From Galeruca laticollis (Eukaryota; Arthropoda; Insecta; Coleoptera; Chrysomelidae): 64,000 nt of DNA. Shown one piece after another: positions 11,344-24,289 of this stretch. Below the pieces are notes generated by a model, which saw nothing but the letters and a program-made list of their open reading frames with translations, was not told the origin of the DNA and did not search any database. The DNA is taken from the NCBI GenBank assembly GCA_963921935.1, contig OY998180.1:86549139-86613138 (forward strand), given 5' to 3'. The translations under genes were made by a program, and so were the position numbers. How positions within the stretch are numbered: the first letter of the stretch is position 1; every line of letters starts with the position of its first letter.

Positions 11344-13274
11344 ATGGACAAGAAAATGGTATTGAGAGACGGGAAACAGGTCGGTAATCATAGCGGATCA
11401 GAAGAGGAGAGAGAAGAAAGAAGCCATGGTATGGGAGATTTCCAGGTTAAATATTTGATCCAGGGTCAGCAAGCTGAAGGACATGCATCTGAAGAAGGTT
11501 TGACAGATGAGGAAGCTGTGGAACAAGAAGAGAGGAGACAAGAGGGAACAAATACCAATGATCCAATAATGCAAATTTTGATTAGCATAAAAAAATGGAA
11601 GAGAATAGAAAGGCAGACAAGAACGAGATGAAAGAACTTATGAACAATATGGAGCAAAATTTGAATGGAAACATAGACACAATGAGGGGAGATATGAACA
11701 ATATGAGGGGAGATATGAACAAAATGGATGGAAAAATGGACACAATGAGAGAAGAAATTAGGGGAGACATTCATAACATCCATGGAAACATGCACCGATT
11801 GGAAAAGAAAATAGATGAAGTCAAATTGGAAAATTGTAAGGAGATTAAGGAACTCAAGGAGAACCAGGAAGAATTTAAGAAGAACATTAACGAGGTAAAA
11901 GAAGACATGGAGAATAAAAATAAAAATTTGAGACAAGAAATACAAGAAAATGGTGTGAAAATTAGGGAGAACATAGAAAAGATGATAGTAGTTGAAGTAC
12001 TGGAATTCAGAAGAGACATAGAAGAAAATTTACCGGGAAATACCAAAGTGGAAGTCTCAAAACAGGCGAATCATTTAACAAAGGAAGTAGAACATATAAA
12101 AGAAAATGTCAATAGGAAATTCAAGGATTTAGATGGTTGTATAGAAGAAAGAACGGGGAGAAGTATAGCAATCAGTGAAGATATGAATAGACAAATGAGT
12201 CAAGAAATAGAAGAAATGAATAGGAAGTTAAGGAACACGGTAGAGGAAATGGAAGAGAATCTGAGAAGAAGTGGAGGAGTCAATGTATGTCCGGGAAATT
12301 TCCATAGCAATTTTGAAATCGGGGTAAAATTTGATGGGAACATAAATAATATTCATCCCAAGGTATTTCTGAAAATAATTCGCAGTAAAATAAAAGGATT
12401 CAGGGATATTATGGAAATAAAACTCATTATAAGGAGTGTATTACAGGGCCATGCTTTGTTATGGTTCTGTAACAAAGAAGAACAGATCCACAGTTTCGGC
12501 GATTTTGAACAATAATTCTTAGCTTTTTTTTGGGGAGAATTGCAACAAGCGACATTTAGGGAACGGCTATATTTTGGCAAGTTCGATTATAAGAAGAGCA
12601 AATACCTAAACAATTATGCTATGCAGTTATACAACATAGCCCAATACCTTGAGCCTGGAATGAAGGAGGAAGAGTTAGTATTGTATGTCGGAAGACATTT
12701 TAACTCTGAAGTAGCGGAAACAATAGCGCTACACAATATAAAATCAATGGATAATTTATCAAGCCACTTACAACGCGTGGAAAGATGTTATACTAATAAC
12801 ATTGACATGCGAGATAATAGATCAAATGAGAATGGAAACGGACATTATCGAAGAGATAATGAAAGAAGAAATGATTATGGAAACAATGGAAATCGAAACT
12901 ATGAGAGAAGAGGACAAGGACGGGATGATAGAAATCCTAGAAATGACAACTATAGAAATGGAAATTACAGGAATGGATATCAGAATAACAATAATGGTAA
13001 TAGAAATAATGGAAATAGGCCATACGAAAATGGGGGAAATTATAGAAATTTTGGAATACGAAACGATAATGGAAATGGAAATCGGAATTGGCAACAATAC
13101 AGAAGGGATGTAAGAAATAATGAGGAGGATCGCAGAAATGAGAACAGGGAAAGAAATTATGATCAGAGAGGCGGTCGAGAAGAAGGAAGAAGACAAGTAA
13201 ATTTAATACAGCACCAGGAAGAGGTAAGAAGGGATAGTGATCAGGGCCCGAGTTCTGATCCAAATTTCGAGTAA
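11344..13274 (+). pseudogene. gag: Broken gag of the long-LTR element
   Basis: An ATG in good context (11344) opens an acidic N-terminus of about 90 residues. A frame change at an A7 run near 11591 joins it to the main frame. That frame begins with a coiled coil built of repeated GDMNNMRGDMNKMD-type units. It continues through a capsid-like helical region and ends in an Asn/Arg/Gly-rich, RNA-binding type tail without zinc knuckles (about 12800-13190). A TAA at 12513-12515 interrupts the capsid region, and the frame is otherwise continuous to 13274. The product would assemble the particle and bind the element RNA. Confidence 0.8.
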
Positions 13275-13285
13275 GTTGCTCTTAC

Positions 13286-16200
13286 GTGCATAATATTGTC
13301 TATTCTTCTAAGTATCAACACCCTAGAGAATTCATACTAGAAGAAGATCAAACAAATCAAGAATTAACTAAATTAATATTTATAAAGGGGAATATGCAAA
13401 ACATTAAATGTAAAATTTTGTTAGGTAGGGGGTCTGAGGTTTCCATCATAAATCAAAATATAGTTGATAATTTAAATCAGGGCAATATTATGGTGATAAA
13501 TACGCATAAAATATCATTAGTAGGGGCAAATGAAAGACAACTATATGAAGCGACAAAAACTATAATGACCAATTTAGAATTAAATGGAGAAGTTTTATCA
13601 GTACAACTGTTAACTGTAAAAAATTTAAAATATGATATAATCATGGGTACTGATGAACTTAATAAACATAAAATTATTATTGATTATAAAATGCAAAATA
13701 TAATATATAACGATCAGAAAATACCATTTATGACTAAATATCAAACAGGTATAAGGAAGGACGAATGTGCAATTGGACAATTAAACCACATTGTAGAAGA
13801 TAAACTAAATATGAGGGATGAACTATGTTTGGAGGAATATAAGCAAAGGGTATATGAACTGCTAGACTCACATGAAAAGCTATTTAATGAAGAAGTATGT
13901 GTTGCAACCAGATATGTACATAAAATTGAAGTTATACCAGAAATAAACAATTTTAAGATCAAAACTTACCCCATACCGTATAAATTAAAACAAGAAGTAT
14001 ACCAAGAAATAAATAAAATGTTACAAGATGGTAACGATCTAATTCTCAGTACATAAGTGCTATAACCTGTGTAAAGAAGAAATCTGGAGATATTAGACTA
14101 TGTTTGGATGCTAGGAATATAAATAAATTTACTAAAAAACAATACGAAAGACCGTTAAATATTGAAGGTATATTTGGAAGAATTACAAAGGCTAATATAT
14201 TTTCGAAATTAGACTTAAAGCATAGTTTTTGGTTAATTCCATTGGATCATCGTAGTAGACAATACACTGCATTCATGGTAGATGGAGTGGTATACCAATT
14301 CTGTCTGGTGCCATTCGGACTAAAAAGCTCTTGTGCTGCTTTGGTACGAAATCTGCATACGATATTGAATCCTTATGAAGATTTCACTCTCCATTACATA
14401 GATGACATCTTGATTTTTTCTGAAACGGAAGAGAAACATCAAAAACATTTGGAAACAATATTAAACGAGTTAGAAAACGCAGGACTTAAATTAAATTTGG
14501 AAAAATGTCAATTTTATAAAAGAGAAGTAGATTATTTAGGATATGTTTTAAGTGATACTGGTATTACAATGAATCCTGAAAGAATAAAAGAAATTCTGGA
14601 GTATAAAACACCCAATAATTTGAGAACTTTGAGAGGGTTTTTAGGGATCATCAATTATTTCAAGAGATTGATACCAGATCTCAGTAGAAGAGAAATTCCT
14701 CTCATAGAATTATTAAAAAAGGATACTAGGTGGAAATGGGATGAGAGAAGAGAAAGAGCATTTAAGGAACTGAAGAACATTTTCCTAGACAGTCTAAAAG
14801 TTTTTCATCCACAATACGAAAAACCTTTTATATTAAGAACGGATGCTTCTGTTGAAAGATTAGCAGGTGTGTTAGTTCAAATGCAAGAGGGAGGGGAAGT
14901 TCCCATTAGTTTTGTTTCTCGAGTAACCAAACCAGCAGAAAGGAAATACTCCATAACAGAATTGGAGATGGCAAGTGTTGTATTCTGCATTAGTAAATTA
15001 GGATTTTATCTGCTAGGAGCTAAGTTTATTCTAGAAACCGACCATTCAGCACTAACAGCGATGTTAAAGAACCGTTATGCTAATAATCGTGTCCACAGAT
15101 GGATATTATTGCTACAAGAATATGAATTTGAAATTAGATATATACCAGGAAAATTAAATGTTGTAGCAAATGCTTTAAGTCGAGCAAATGAAGTAGGGAA
15201 TGATCAAACAAAATTTCAAATTGGAATAAATCAACTATACCAAACAGAGGGGATATTTACATTGGAAAGGGTTAAAGAAGATCAGAGACATTTAGAAGAT
15301 AAGAAGGTTAAAGGTGCATATAAAATTGATGAGATATGGTATAGGAAATTGGAGGATAGAGAAGTATTTGTGATAAGTAAGGAGTTTGCAAAGGAAATTA
15401 TTAGTTATTTACATGCAGAAAATGGACACATAGGAACGAGAAAATTATGGACTTTGTTTAAAGAGAATTATGTAGCGAAGAAGGATTTAAGTGTAGTAAA
15501 AGAAATTTGCAAATATTGTCAAGTATGTCAACTGGCCAAAGAAAAAAATTACCATAATAGCATGACAGCAAAATCAATAATAACAAATAAACCTTTACAT
15601 ATTGTGGCAATGGATTTTATAGGAAATTTAATTAGAAGTGAAACTGGCAATAAAAATTTATTAGTTATAGTAGATGTATATACCAAATTTATTAAAACTT
15701 TCCCATGTAAAAGATCAACAGCAAAAGTCGTCATTGAATGTTTAGAAAGATATATTGAAGAAGTAGGAAGACTGAAAGAATTATACTGGACCATGCTACA
15801 TATTTTGAAAGCAAAAAATTAAAGCAATATTGTGACAAAGAACAGATAAAATTACAATTTGTTAGTATTAGAAGACCTAGCTCCAATCCGGCAGAGAGAT
15901 ACATAAAGCAAATTTTGAAATATTTAAGAATACTTTGCCAGGAGACACATGTTAGACGGGATGAAAATATGAATAAAATTGAGGAATTTATTAACGATTT
16001 ACCACATGGAGTGACAGGTGAAAGTCCTACTTATTTAATGAAAGGTATTCAACCGAGACGGAATTGGATTGTGAATAGGGACACTACCCTAGAAGAGACA
16101 CTGGAGAAGGTCAATATCAGAATAAAGAGAAATGCTGAGAAATATATTCGAAACCAGAACAGAAAGATAAAGAAGAGAACAAAATTCATCAAAGGAGAAT

Positions 16201-16394
16201 TGGTTATAATCAAAGCATTAAAAACATCTAATAAAGCAGAAGACCAATGTATTAAATTGCAATTGCCATTCGAGGGACCTTATGAGGTATTAACTGACAA
16301 TGCTCAAAACAGTTATAAATTAGTATACCCGGGAACAAATATGGTCAGGGGTGTTTTTAACATCGAATCAATTTATAAGTTTAACTCTCAATAA
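13286..16394 (+). pseudogene. pol: Broken pol of the long-LTR element
   Basis: The protease region (13286-13740) keeps the fold-level pattern, but the catalytic D-T/S-G triad reads GRG (LLGRGSEVSII), so it should be inactive. RT spans about 13960-14700 with PFGLKSS and YIDD motifs, and a frameshift lies at about 14040-14090. RNase H is visible as RTDASVERLAGVLVQ and ETDHSALTAML. The integrase has an H-H-C-C finger (GHIGTRKLW to CKYCQVCQLAK) and MDFIGNL with the first catalytic aspartate. A frameshift near 15775 moves the second half, including the NPAERY motif with the catalytic glutamate, into another frame that runs to 16394. No env-like gene follows. Confidence 0.87.
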
Positions 16395-17639
16395 AAAGAT
16401 CTAACAATAAAAAGAGGAATAGATAATATTATGTTACTTACATGTAAATAAATAAGATTAGATAATAGGTAGATGTAAGGTTTTTCATTTTTCATAGTCC
16501 GTAATTGTAGGAGTGTGTCGTTATCCATAGGAGTAGTAATCTGAAACAAAAAAGAAAATATATTAATAATTGAGTAAGTAAAAGTAGAGTATAGTTTAAA
16601 ATTTATATATTAAGGAGATATAGGGTAGATATATATATATGACAAACCAAACAAATGGAGACACAATCAATAAATGATAAATAAATTATACCAAAGGTCA
16701 ATAGAAAAAAAAATTCAATATAATGTAATAAAATTTAGGAAATTATTAGATAGAGGGGATGATAAATTAGAATTTACACTTATTAACAAGAACACGAAGG
16801 ATTTTGGAAGAACAAGTTATATAACAAATGAATTAACAGTAAAAGGGATGGAAAGGAAAGAAAGTTTAAACCAAGATATAGAAATGAGATATTCATGTCA
16901 AATAAAATTTTATAGGAATTATGGAGAAAAGTAAAAATGAAATATGGAAGTAAATATTTATATAGAATATAATATGATTAATTATTATGAGATAGGGAGA
17001 TATTAAATATGAAGTATAATGTAATGAATATATTGATGAAATATAGTTGATGAATTATAATTGAGAATTATGAAAATGAATATGAATAGGGATAGAAAGC
17101 AAAGAAAAAGGTTATACTATAGGAGTAATTAGATTGACATCAATATGGGTTGAAAATATGATATGAAAACATATGAAATAATTGAATAATAAATGTTTCT
17201 CTTAGATTGGAAGATAGGATAGGCAAAGGATAGCTTAAAAAGGGGTATTAAGTAAAGGTAAAGGTGTAAATATTTCTATTAGAAAAAGAAAGAAACAGTT
17301 AAAAGAATGTGATGAATAATTAAAGAATACTTGGAATTAGAACTAAAGCGAATTAATAACATGAAACGGTATAATAAGAATAAAAAAAAACTATAAGATG
17401 GAAGGAATAATATGATTTTGTCTCAAATTTGAAAATATTTAGAATAGGAGTAGATGTAGGTAATTGATAGAAAATAATTAGAAGATACGGATACATAAGA
17501 AATTTGAATATAAGATTCTCAGAAATTGATTTCTGAAGCAGAAAAGTTATAAATTGAGTGAAGTTTAATCATTAGTTAAAAGTTGAAAATTAAAATTTTA
17601 AGAATGTAACTTGAAAGCTTCCTTTTAAAATTTAAATTT
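16395..17639 (+). other. 3' non-coding region of the long-LTR element
   Basis: This AT-rich sequence of about 1.2 kb lies between the pol stop and the purine tract. One 86-codon open frame at 16674-16934 is lysine- and asparagine-rich and matches nothing I know. There is no signal peptide or membrane anchor, so no env. Confidence 0.6.
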
Positions 17640-17647
17640 GAGGGGAG
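17640..17647 (+). other. Polypurine tract of the long-LTR element
   Basis: GAGGGGAG lies immediately before the 3' LTR start. Confidence 0.75.
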
Positions 17648-17648
17648 T

Positions 17649-19855
17649 TGAACTAGTCCTCTAGTTCTTGAAATAGTTATAAATAAATAAACATTAAAAA
17701 TGTATCTATTATTCAGGAAGGTGTAGCAGTAGACACAACCACCTTATGAAAGTTACTGACTATTCAGATATGAAATCAATAGGAAGAGTGAAATATGCAT
17801 AAATATAATATCAGATATCAATATGATTGAGTAATAAAAGAACTATGAATAGAAATTCTAAACGCAACATCATTTAAATAAGTATCAAAAGTTACCTGCA
17901 CAATTAATTCCAGATTTACACCAATGTCAATAAGTTCCACATTGATCTGAACACAGTCATATGAATTTCAGCAGAAATAAAATTCCATTTAAACTTAAAA
18001 CCTGAAATAACATCAATTAATATCTATTTCAATAATTGCTTATCAATATTTGCAGGTGTTTATAATAAAAGTTAACAATTTAAAGAAAGGGTTGAAAGCT
18101 TCATGAGAAATGATAAATGGAAGACAGCCCAAACATATATAAAAGCAATGTATTATAAACAGGAAGTAATGAAATCTAGTAATTTTATTACCAACTTAAA
18201 TTTATTGGTTATTTATTTTATATTGAACAATAACAACAAAATGGAAAATAATAAATAGTTTATGTAAGACAAAAACATTAAAAATTCAAGAATTTAAAAA
18301 TAATCAATTACATAGATATGAAACAATAATCTAGGTTGTAGATTTTGTAGAATTAAATATAAATGAGAAAACCGTGAAAACTGTATAATAATTAAAATTG
18401 CTAATGTATTCTAGGAAAAAGACTTTATATAAAATCCTGAATACAAAGTGAACATTTGTGCATAAGTGTGTTAATCCTCCAGGACTTAAAAAATCAAACA
18501 ATTACATTTTTCAACTAAAAGACATAGGAAGTGACAATTTGTATTATTAAAACAAAGATAAGCAAGCTTTGAATTTAGGAAGAATAAAGTTTGTTGATTT
18601 TGAAAAACAAAGGAGTCGATTTGGTGAGATAGAGAAGCTAGCATCGTTATAAATCTCCTGTGATAAAATTTGTAAAATTTTAATTAAAAAAGTTAATAAT
18701 ATTCCTCAAAAGGTTAATAGAAACACTTTAATAAGTTTTGGAGATCCCGTGAAAAGAAAAAGCTGTTCTGAAGGAGCATCTCTTACTTAGAGATCGTCAA
18801 GAGAATTGGAGACGCGGATAGCATCCAAGGATTATGAACTAAGGTCTGTGTATTTTGATTAAAACATTTGGAATTCCAATCAAACACGAACAGTGAACTA
18901 ATTTTAATATCCAGAACGTTCTAATAATGATTTTTTGATAAAAGGCCTACAAACAATCTATTTCAATGCATAATAATTTATCTCCATGGAGATCCATGCA
19001 ATATAGTTTATAAGAAAATAATTGTACTTACTTGTTAAAATTTAATCCTTTTTCAATGTTCACAGGTTCCATAAAATTTCACATAATTTCCACTTTTATT
19101 ATATTCCAATGCATGCATAACTGTTCTGTCTAATACTATCTTCTTTACACTTCACACACAGTATTTAAAAGTTCATATATATGTAATTGCTTTGGTTAAA
19201 TGTATATAACGTATTAAAACTTTTCATAACTGTATACACGCTGGGAGAGCATAAACTGTTTATGCACTGTATTAACGGAGAAGAGCGTCTTCGTGTTGTA
19301 GTAATAAAATAATGTGTACTTACGTCATTTTGAATCATATAAGAAAAGTGCATCTTAATCCATTCATATAATATTTCCAATTGTATATATAATTTTGTAA
19401 CATATTTCTTCCGAACATTTTTATCTTTTGTATGTATATAATTTCTAAACATAAATATTTTTATGCAAACTCCATCTCCAGTATCATAAAGTAAACGAAC
19501 TTAATGTATGTAATATTCACGAAGATGCAAAGCATCTATAAGAAACGTTCGTTATAGGATGGTGTATGATATCAAATATGACTATGTTTAAGTAATTCCA
19601 TGGGCGTGACTAGTTTATGAATGTTTAAATAAAAATTTGGTTATAAAATTAAATCATTGAAAGTACAGTGTTTCTTCCTATTTTACATAAGCAAAATAAA
19701 TCAAACAAAGCCAGAACTCAAAGGGTAGAATGAGTCTCATGCTCCCGAACGAATATAATAATATAATACAATATCATATAATAATTAATAACTGAGATAG
19801 CCAAACAAATTCAATAAATAATTAAACATCTATATAAATACTAATTATAAAACTA

Positions 19856-19860
<5 letters not shown>
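17649..19860 (+). repeat. 3' long LTR
   Basis: It matches the 5' LTR closely from 17649 to 19304, then differs completely from it for about 550 bp up to the AT repeat at 19861. The end was placed where the (AT)n tract begins; it could be a few tens of bases off. Near 19711 it has GAACTCAAAGGG and near 19793 GAGATAGCC, echoing the 5' LTR end. Confidence 0.72.

Positions 19861-19912
<52 letters not shown>
19861..19912. repeat. (AT)n microsatellite
   Basis: About 26 pure AT units follow directly after the long LTR. Confidence 0.95.
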
Positions 19913-19915
<3 letters not shown>

Positions 19916-20361
19916 CTTATACTCAATTTTGAACTATTGTAAATAAAGACATTTTAAAACAAACAAACAAACATAAGCAAAGAAATAGTACATTTCATAG
20001 CACATTTTCAAAATTTGTACCTTTCGCTGAAACTATTTGGAGAAATAAAAAAAGTGGTATTAAAACCAACAGAATTCAAGAGCTTCCAACATAGTCATTT
20101 GAAATTCTAAGAGGACCGAAAACTGATATGGTGCACAATCAAAAAGCAAAATCTTATTCTGATGAGAAGGCAAAAATGTCTCTACTTAACAATATTAGTC
20201 TCGCTTGCTAAAAAATAAGAAGGTAGTGGTTTCATTGATAAACATCTAACATCAGAATTGTAACAATTTCTTTTTGTATGTTTTGTATGTATTGATGTCT
20301 CACCTAATAAAGTATTTGAAGTTATTACGCCGTTTTTGGTAGTTTTATCCAATATATTACT
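19913..20361. other. Intergenic stretch, nothing recognised
   Basis: There is no open frame or repeat of note apart from a short ACAA run near 19960. It separates the long LTR from the Penelope-like inverted pair. Confidence 0.5.
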
Positions 20362-20429
20362 AGTGTTTTTAAATGAAACTCAAGGTCTCTAGTTAATTCC
20401 ACAATATAATACAAGTTATTGAAAATTCT

Positions 20430-20480
20430 AAAAAAATTACAATTGTTTCGATAAATCAATATCATCGTCAGAATGACAGA
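20430..20480 (-). ncRNA. Hammerhead-ribozyme-like motif, left arm
   Basis: This is the inverted counterpart of the right-arm motif: CTGACGA at 20465-20471 and GAAAC at 20445-20449 on the minus strand. The cleavage triplet would be GTA rather than GTC. It sits downstream of the minus-strand Penelope-like gene. Confidence 0.38.
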
Positions 20481-20732
20481 AGTTACATTTCATTTTATGC
20501 CTACCTGATGTTTAGTAGTTATTTTTGGTTAGACCAAGAAGTAACCTAACTTGTGATTGGCTTAATATATGTTTATAGAAAAAAGAAGAAGATGTGATAT
20601 TACAAATATTGAAGCTTAGATATTATTAGCCTTATGGTGATATCCTGGATATCATTTTTCCAATTGAGATCAGTATAACTGTGCAATTGTATAGAAAACC
20701 AGGAAAACTATATCTGCAGATCTTTACAATTA

Positions 20733-22421
20733 TCACTTAAGAAGACAGTTTATTAGTGGAGAATTCCCTAGATTTAACTGTTCATTGATAACTTCATATT
20801 GTGGGTTTCTTGAATGTCTTCTAATTTCCAGTTCTTCAAGGAAATCCAGTTCTTGTTTCTTTTCACAAATATGCAGTACTCCTAGTTCTGTGTTAGGTGT
20901 CAATGAATGATTGGTGTCAAGTAGATGTTTTGCGTAGTGGGATTTATCTGGTTGTTTTAATCTGTATGCTCGTAAGTGCTCACTGTATCGTATTTCAAAA
21001 ATCCTAAGGGTCTGACCCAAATAGACACCATTACATTCTGGACATTTGAGTTTATATATACCTGACTTCTTTAATAGTGGTATTGTTGTTTTTACATTTA
21101 ACAATTTTGTACTAACGTTACTTTCTGTTTTAAAAGAAATTGTTGTATTCGTTGCTGAAGATATTATCTTTGAAATATTTTTAGAAATATTTCCTGCATA
21201 TGTGATGGTTTTATAAGTTTTAATTTCATCAGCTTGTTCAGGATATATTAGTTGTAATGCCACTTTTTCCTCTTTTTTACTAATTAGCTTATTTATCGTA
21301 TCTAATGGATAACCGTTAGATGTTGCTATTTGTCTAATTGTATTAATATCTCTATCAAAATTACATTTGTTCATAGGAACTGAAAAAGCTCTATGTATCA
21401 TTGAATTATATGCTGCTAGTCTGTGAGACACAAGGTGGTTAGAATTGAATGGAATTGTTACATCAGTTTGTGTTGGTTTTCGGTAAATTGAATAATCAAG
21501 TACATTATTAACTCTTTGAATTTTTAAATCAAGAAAATTGATTGAGCTATTTTCTTCACTTTCTAATGCAAATTTAATTTTCGGGTGTAAATTATTGATG
21601 TGGTTGAAAAATACATTTAATTGTCGTTCACTACCCATAAAACAAGCTAATATGTCATCTACATATCTATACCAAAATAAAATATTTTTCGAAATATTAC
21701 TTCCAAAGATCTTTCTTTCTAAATTGTCCATGAAAATGTTTGCTAAAATAGATGGTCCCATTGGTAAACCTTCATTTTGAATATATATCTTATTGTCAAA
21801 AGTGAAATAATTCTGATTAATGCATACATCAAATAAATTAAGTATATCTGATATTATTCCTGGATTGATATTTTTATCTTCTAGTAATTTTCTTACAAGT
21901 ATTAGACATTCTTTAGGAGGAATTTTAGTAAACATGTTAGTTACATCGAACGATATGAGTTTATAGTTATCTTGTAAGTGGATTGCTTTCAACTTTTTGA
22001 TTAGTTGTATTGAATTTCTAATTGAGTACTGAGATTCATATCCGTAAGTATTGAGTATATTGTTGAGCTTCTTTGCCAATATATTATTAGGAGCATTAAC
22101 ATAAGAGACTACAGGTCTAATTGGTTTCGTTATTTTATGTAATTTAACTGTTCCATATAATTGTGGACAATGAGGATTCTTATGTATGATAGACCTCTTT
22201 TCGTAATCACTTAAAAGATAAATTGAATTATTAAGTATAACCCTTACATTATTAGAAAACTCCTTTGTTGGGTCTGCTTTAAGAACTTTTACATCGCTGG
22301 ATTCTATAAAGTTATATACTTTGGAATTGTAATTTTCAGTCGTCAAAATGACAGTTGCGTTCCAGATTGAGAATAATAACCTAATAGTTACAAAATCTGA
22401 TAAAGGGAACCCTACTGTCAT
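20733..22421 (-). CDS. Penelope-like RT with GIY-YIG endonuclease (5'-truncated, uninterrupted)
   Basis: The open frame has 562 codons and no stop. RT motifs in order are PIRPVVSYVNAPNN, LISFDVTNMFTKIP, GLPMGPSILANIFMDNLE, FWYRYVDDILACF (catalytic YVDD) and INFLDLKI. The C-terminus holds a GIY-YIG nuclease: SGIYKLKCPEC, VYLGQT, the RYSEH helix and a HLLDTNHSL stretch. The first about 21 residues come from the spacer and are not element sequence. The Penelope enzyme nicks the target and copies the RNA at the nick. Typical Penelope proteins are longer at the N-terminus, so this copy is truncated and probably inactive although open. Confidence 0.88.
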   Translation of the reverse strand: MTVGFPLSDFVTIRLLFSIWNATVILTTENYNSKVYNFIESSDVKVLKADPTKEFSNNVRVILNNSIYLLSDYEKRSIIHKNPHCPQLYGTVKLHKITKPIRPVVSYVNAPNNILAKKLNNILNTYGYESQYSIRNSIQLIKKLKAIHLQDNYKLISFDVTNMFTKIPPKECLILVRKLLEDKNINPGIISDILNLFDVCINQNYFTFDNKIYIQNEGLPMGPSILANIFMDNLERKIFGSNISKNILFWYRYVDDILACFMGSERQLNVFFNHINNLHPKIKFALESEENSSINFLDLKIQRVNNVLDYSIYRKPTQTDVTIPFNSNHLVSHRLAAYNSMIHRAFSVPMNKCNFDRDINTIRQIATSNGYPLDTINKLISKKEEKVALQLIYPEQADEIKTYKTITYAGNISKNISKIISSATNTTISFKTESNVSTKLLNVKTTIPLLKKSGIYKLKCPECNGVYLGQTLRIFEIRYSEHLRAYRLKQPDKSHYAKHLLDTNHSLTPNTELGVLHICEKKQELDFLEELEIRRHSRNPQYEVINEQLNLGNSPLINCLLK

Positions 22422-24036
22422 TTTGACGACTGAAAATTACAATTCCAAAGTATATAACTTTATAGAATCCAGCGATGTAAAAGTTCTTAAAGCAGACCCA
22501 ACAAAGAAGTTTTCTAATAATGTAAGGGATATTGTTAATAATTCAAATTATCTTTTAAATGATTACGAAAAGAGGTCTATCATACATAAGAATCCTCATT
22601 GTCCACAATTATATGGAACAGTTAAATTACATGAAATAACGAAACCAATTAGACCTGTAGTCTCTTATGTTTATGCTCCTAATAATATATTGGCAAAGAA
22701 GCTCAACAATATACTCAATACTTACGGATATGAATCTCAGTACTCAATTAGAAATTCAATAGAACTAATCAAAAAGTTGGAAGCAATCCACTTACAAGGT
22801 AACTATAAACTCATATCGTTCGATGTAACTAACATGTTTACTAAAATTCCTCCTAAAGAATGTCTAATACTTGTAAGAAAATTACAAGAAGATAAAAATA
22901 TCAATCCAGGAATAATATCAGATATACTTAATTTATTTGATGTATGCATTAATCAGAATTATTTCACTTTTGACAATAAGATATATATTCAAAATGAAGG
23001 TTTACCAATGGGACCATCTATTTTAGCAAACATTTTTATGGACAATTTAGAAAGAAAGATCTTTGAAAGTAATATTTCGAAAAATATTTTATTTTGGTAT
23101 AGATATGTAGATGACATATTAGCTTGTTTTATGGGTAGTGAACGACAATTAGATGTATTTTTCAACCACATCAATAATTTACACCCGAAAATTAAATTTA
23201 CATTAGAAATTGAAGAAAATAGCTCAATCAGTTTTCTTGATTTGAAAATTCAAAGAGTTAATAATGTACTTGATTATTCAATTTACCGAAAACCAACACA
23301 AACTGATGTAACAATTCCATTCAATTCTAACCACCCTGTGTCTCACAGACTAGCAGCATATAATTCAATGATACATAGAGCTTTTTCAGTTCCTATGAAC
23401 AAATGTAATTTTGATAGAGAGATTAATACAATTAGATAAATAGCAACATCTAACGGTTATCCATTAGATATGATAAATAAGCTAATTAGTAGAAAAGAGG
23501 AAAAAGTGGCATTACAACTAATATATCCTAAACAAGCTGATGAAATTAAAACTGATAAAACCATCACATATGCAGGAAATATTTCTAAAAATATTTCAAA
23601 GATAATATCTTCAGCAACGAATACAACAATTTCTTTTAAAACAGAAAGTAACGTTAGTACAAAATTGTTAAATGTAAAAACAAAAATACCACTATTAAAG
23701 AAGTCAGGTATATATAAACTCAAATGTCCAGAATGTAATGCTGTCTATTTGGGTCAGACCCTTAGAAATTTTGAAATACGATACAGTGAGCACTTACGAG
23801 CATACAGATTAAAACAACCAGATAAATCCCACTACGCAAAACATCTACTTGACACCAATCATTCATTGACACCTAACACAGAACTAGAAGTACTGCATAT
23901 TTGTGAAAAGAAACAAGAACTGGATTTCCTTGAAGAACTGGAAATAAGAAGACATTTAAGAAACTCACAATATGAAGTTGTCAATGAACAGTTAAATCTA
24001 GGGAATTCTCCACTAATAAACTGTCTTCTTAAGTGA
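22348..24036 (+). pseudogene. Second Penelope-like RT/GIY-YIG copy, one stop
   Basis: This is the inverted partner of the minus-strand copy. It includes a few more N-terminal residues with the family motif TKSDKGNPTVIL. The YVDD and GIY-YIG motifs are present. A TAA at 23437-23439 replaces the glutamine codon found in the other copy, and the frame continues unchanged to 24036. The single nonsense change is the only break I see. Confidence 0.87.
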
Positions 24037-24289
24037 TAATTGTAAAGATCAGCAGATATAGTTTTCCTGGTTTTCTATATCATTGCACAGTTATTCTGAT
24101 CTTAATTGTAAAAATGATATCCAGGATATCACCATAGGGCTAATAATATCTAAGCTTCAATATTTGTAATATCACATCTTCTTCTTTTTTCTATAAACAT
24201 ATATTAAGCCAATCACAAGTTAGGTTACTTCTTGGTCTAGCCAAAAATAACTACTAAACATCAGGTTTGCATAAAATGAAATGTAACTT

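Larger units (their letters stand above)
9128..19860 (+). mobile_element. Ty3/gypsy element with about 2.1-kb LTRs, no env
   Basis: This plus-strand LTR retrotransposon of about 10.7 kb has the layout long LTR, tRNA-Lys-like primer site, coiled-coil gag, pol and a purine tract (17640-17647) before a second LTR that begins TGAACTAGTCC. The very long LTRs and the tRNA-Lys primer recall the Ulysses/Osvaldo group of flies, but I cannot place it by sequence alone. The right end is uncertain because the LTRs diverge. AT repeats flank both sides, so a short target duplication cannot be told from the repeat. Gag and pol contain several breaks, including loss of the protease catalytic aspartate, so the copy is dead. 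Confidence 0.88.

Noticed and set aside
12802..13263. Several overlapping open frames on both strands
   Set aside because: By-products of the Asn/Arg-rich repeat codons of gag.
16674..16934. Possible env or accessory gene in the long-LTR element
   Set aside because: Lys/Asn-rich low-complexity frame without signal peptide or membrane segment.
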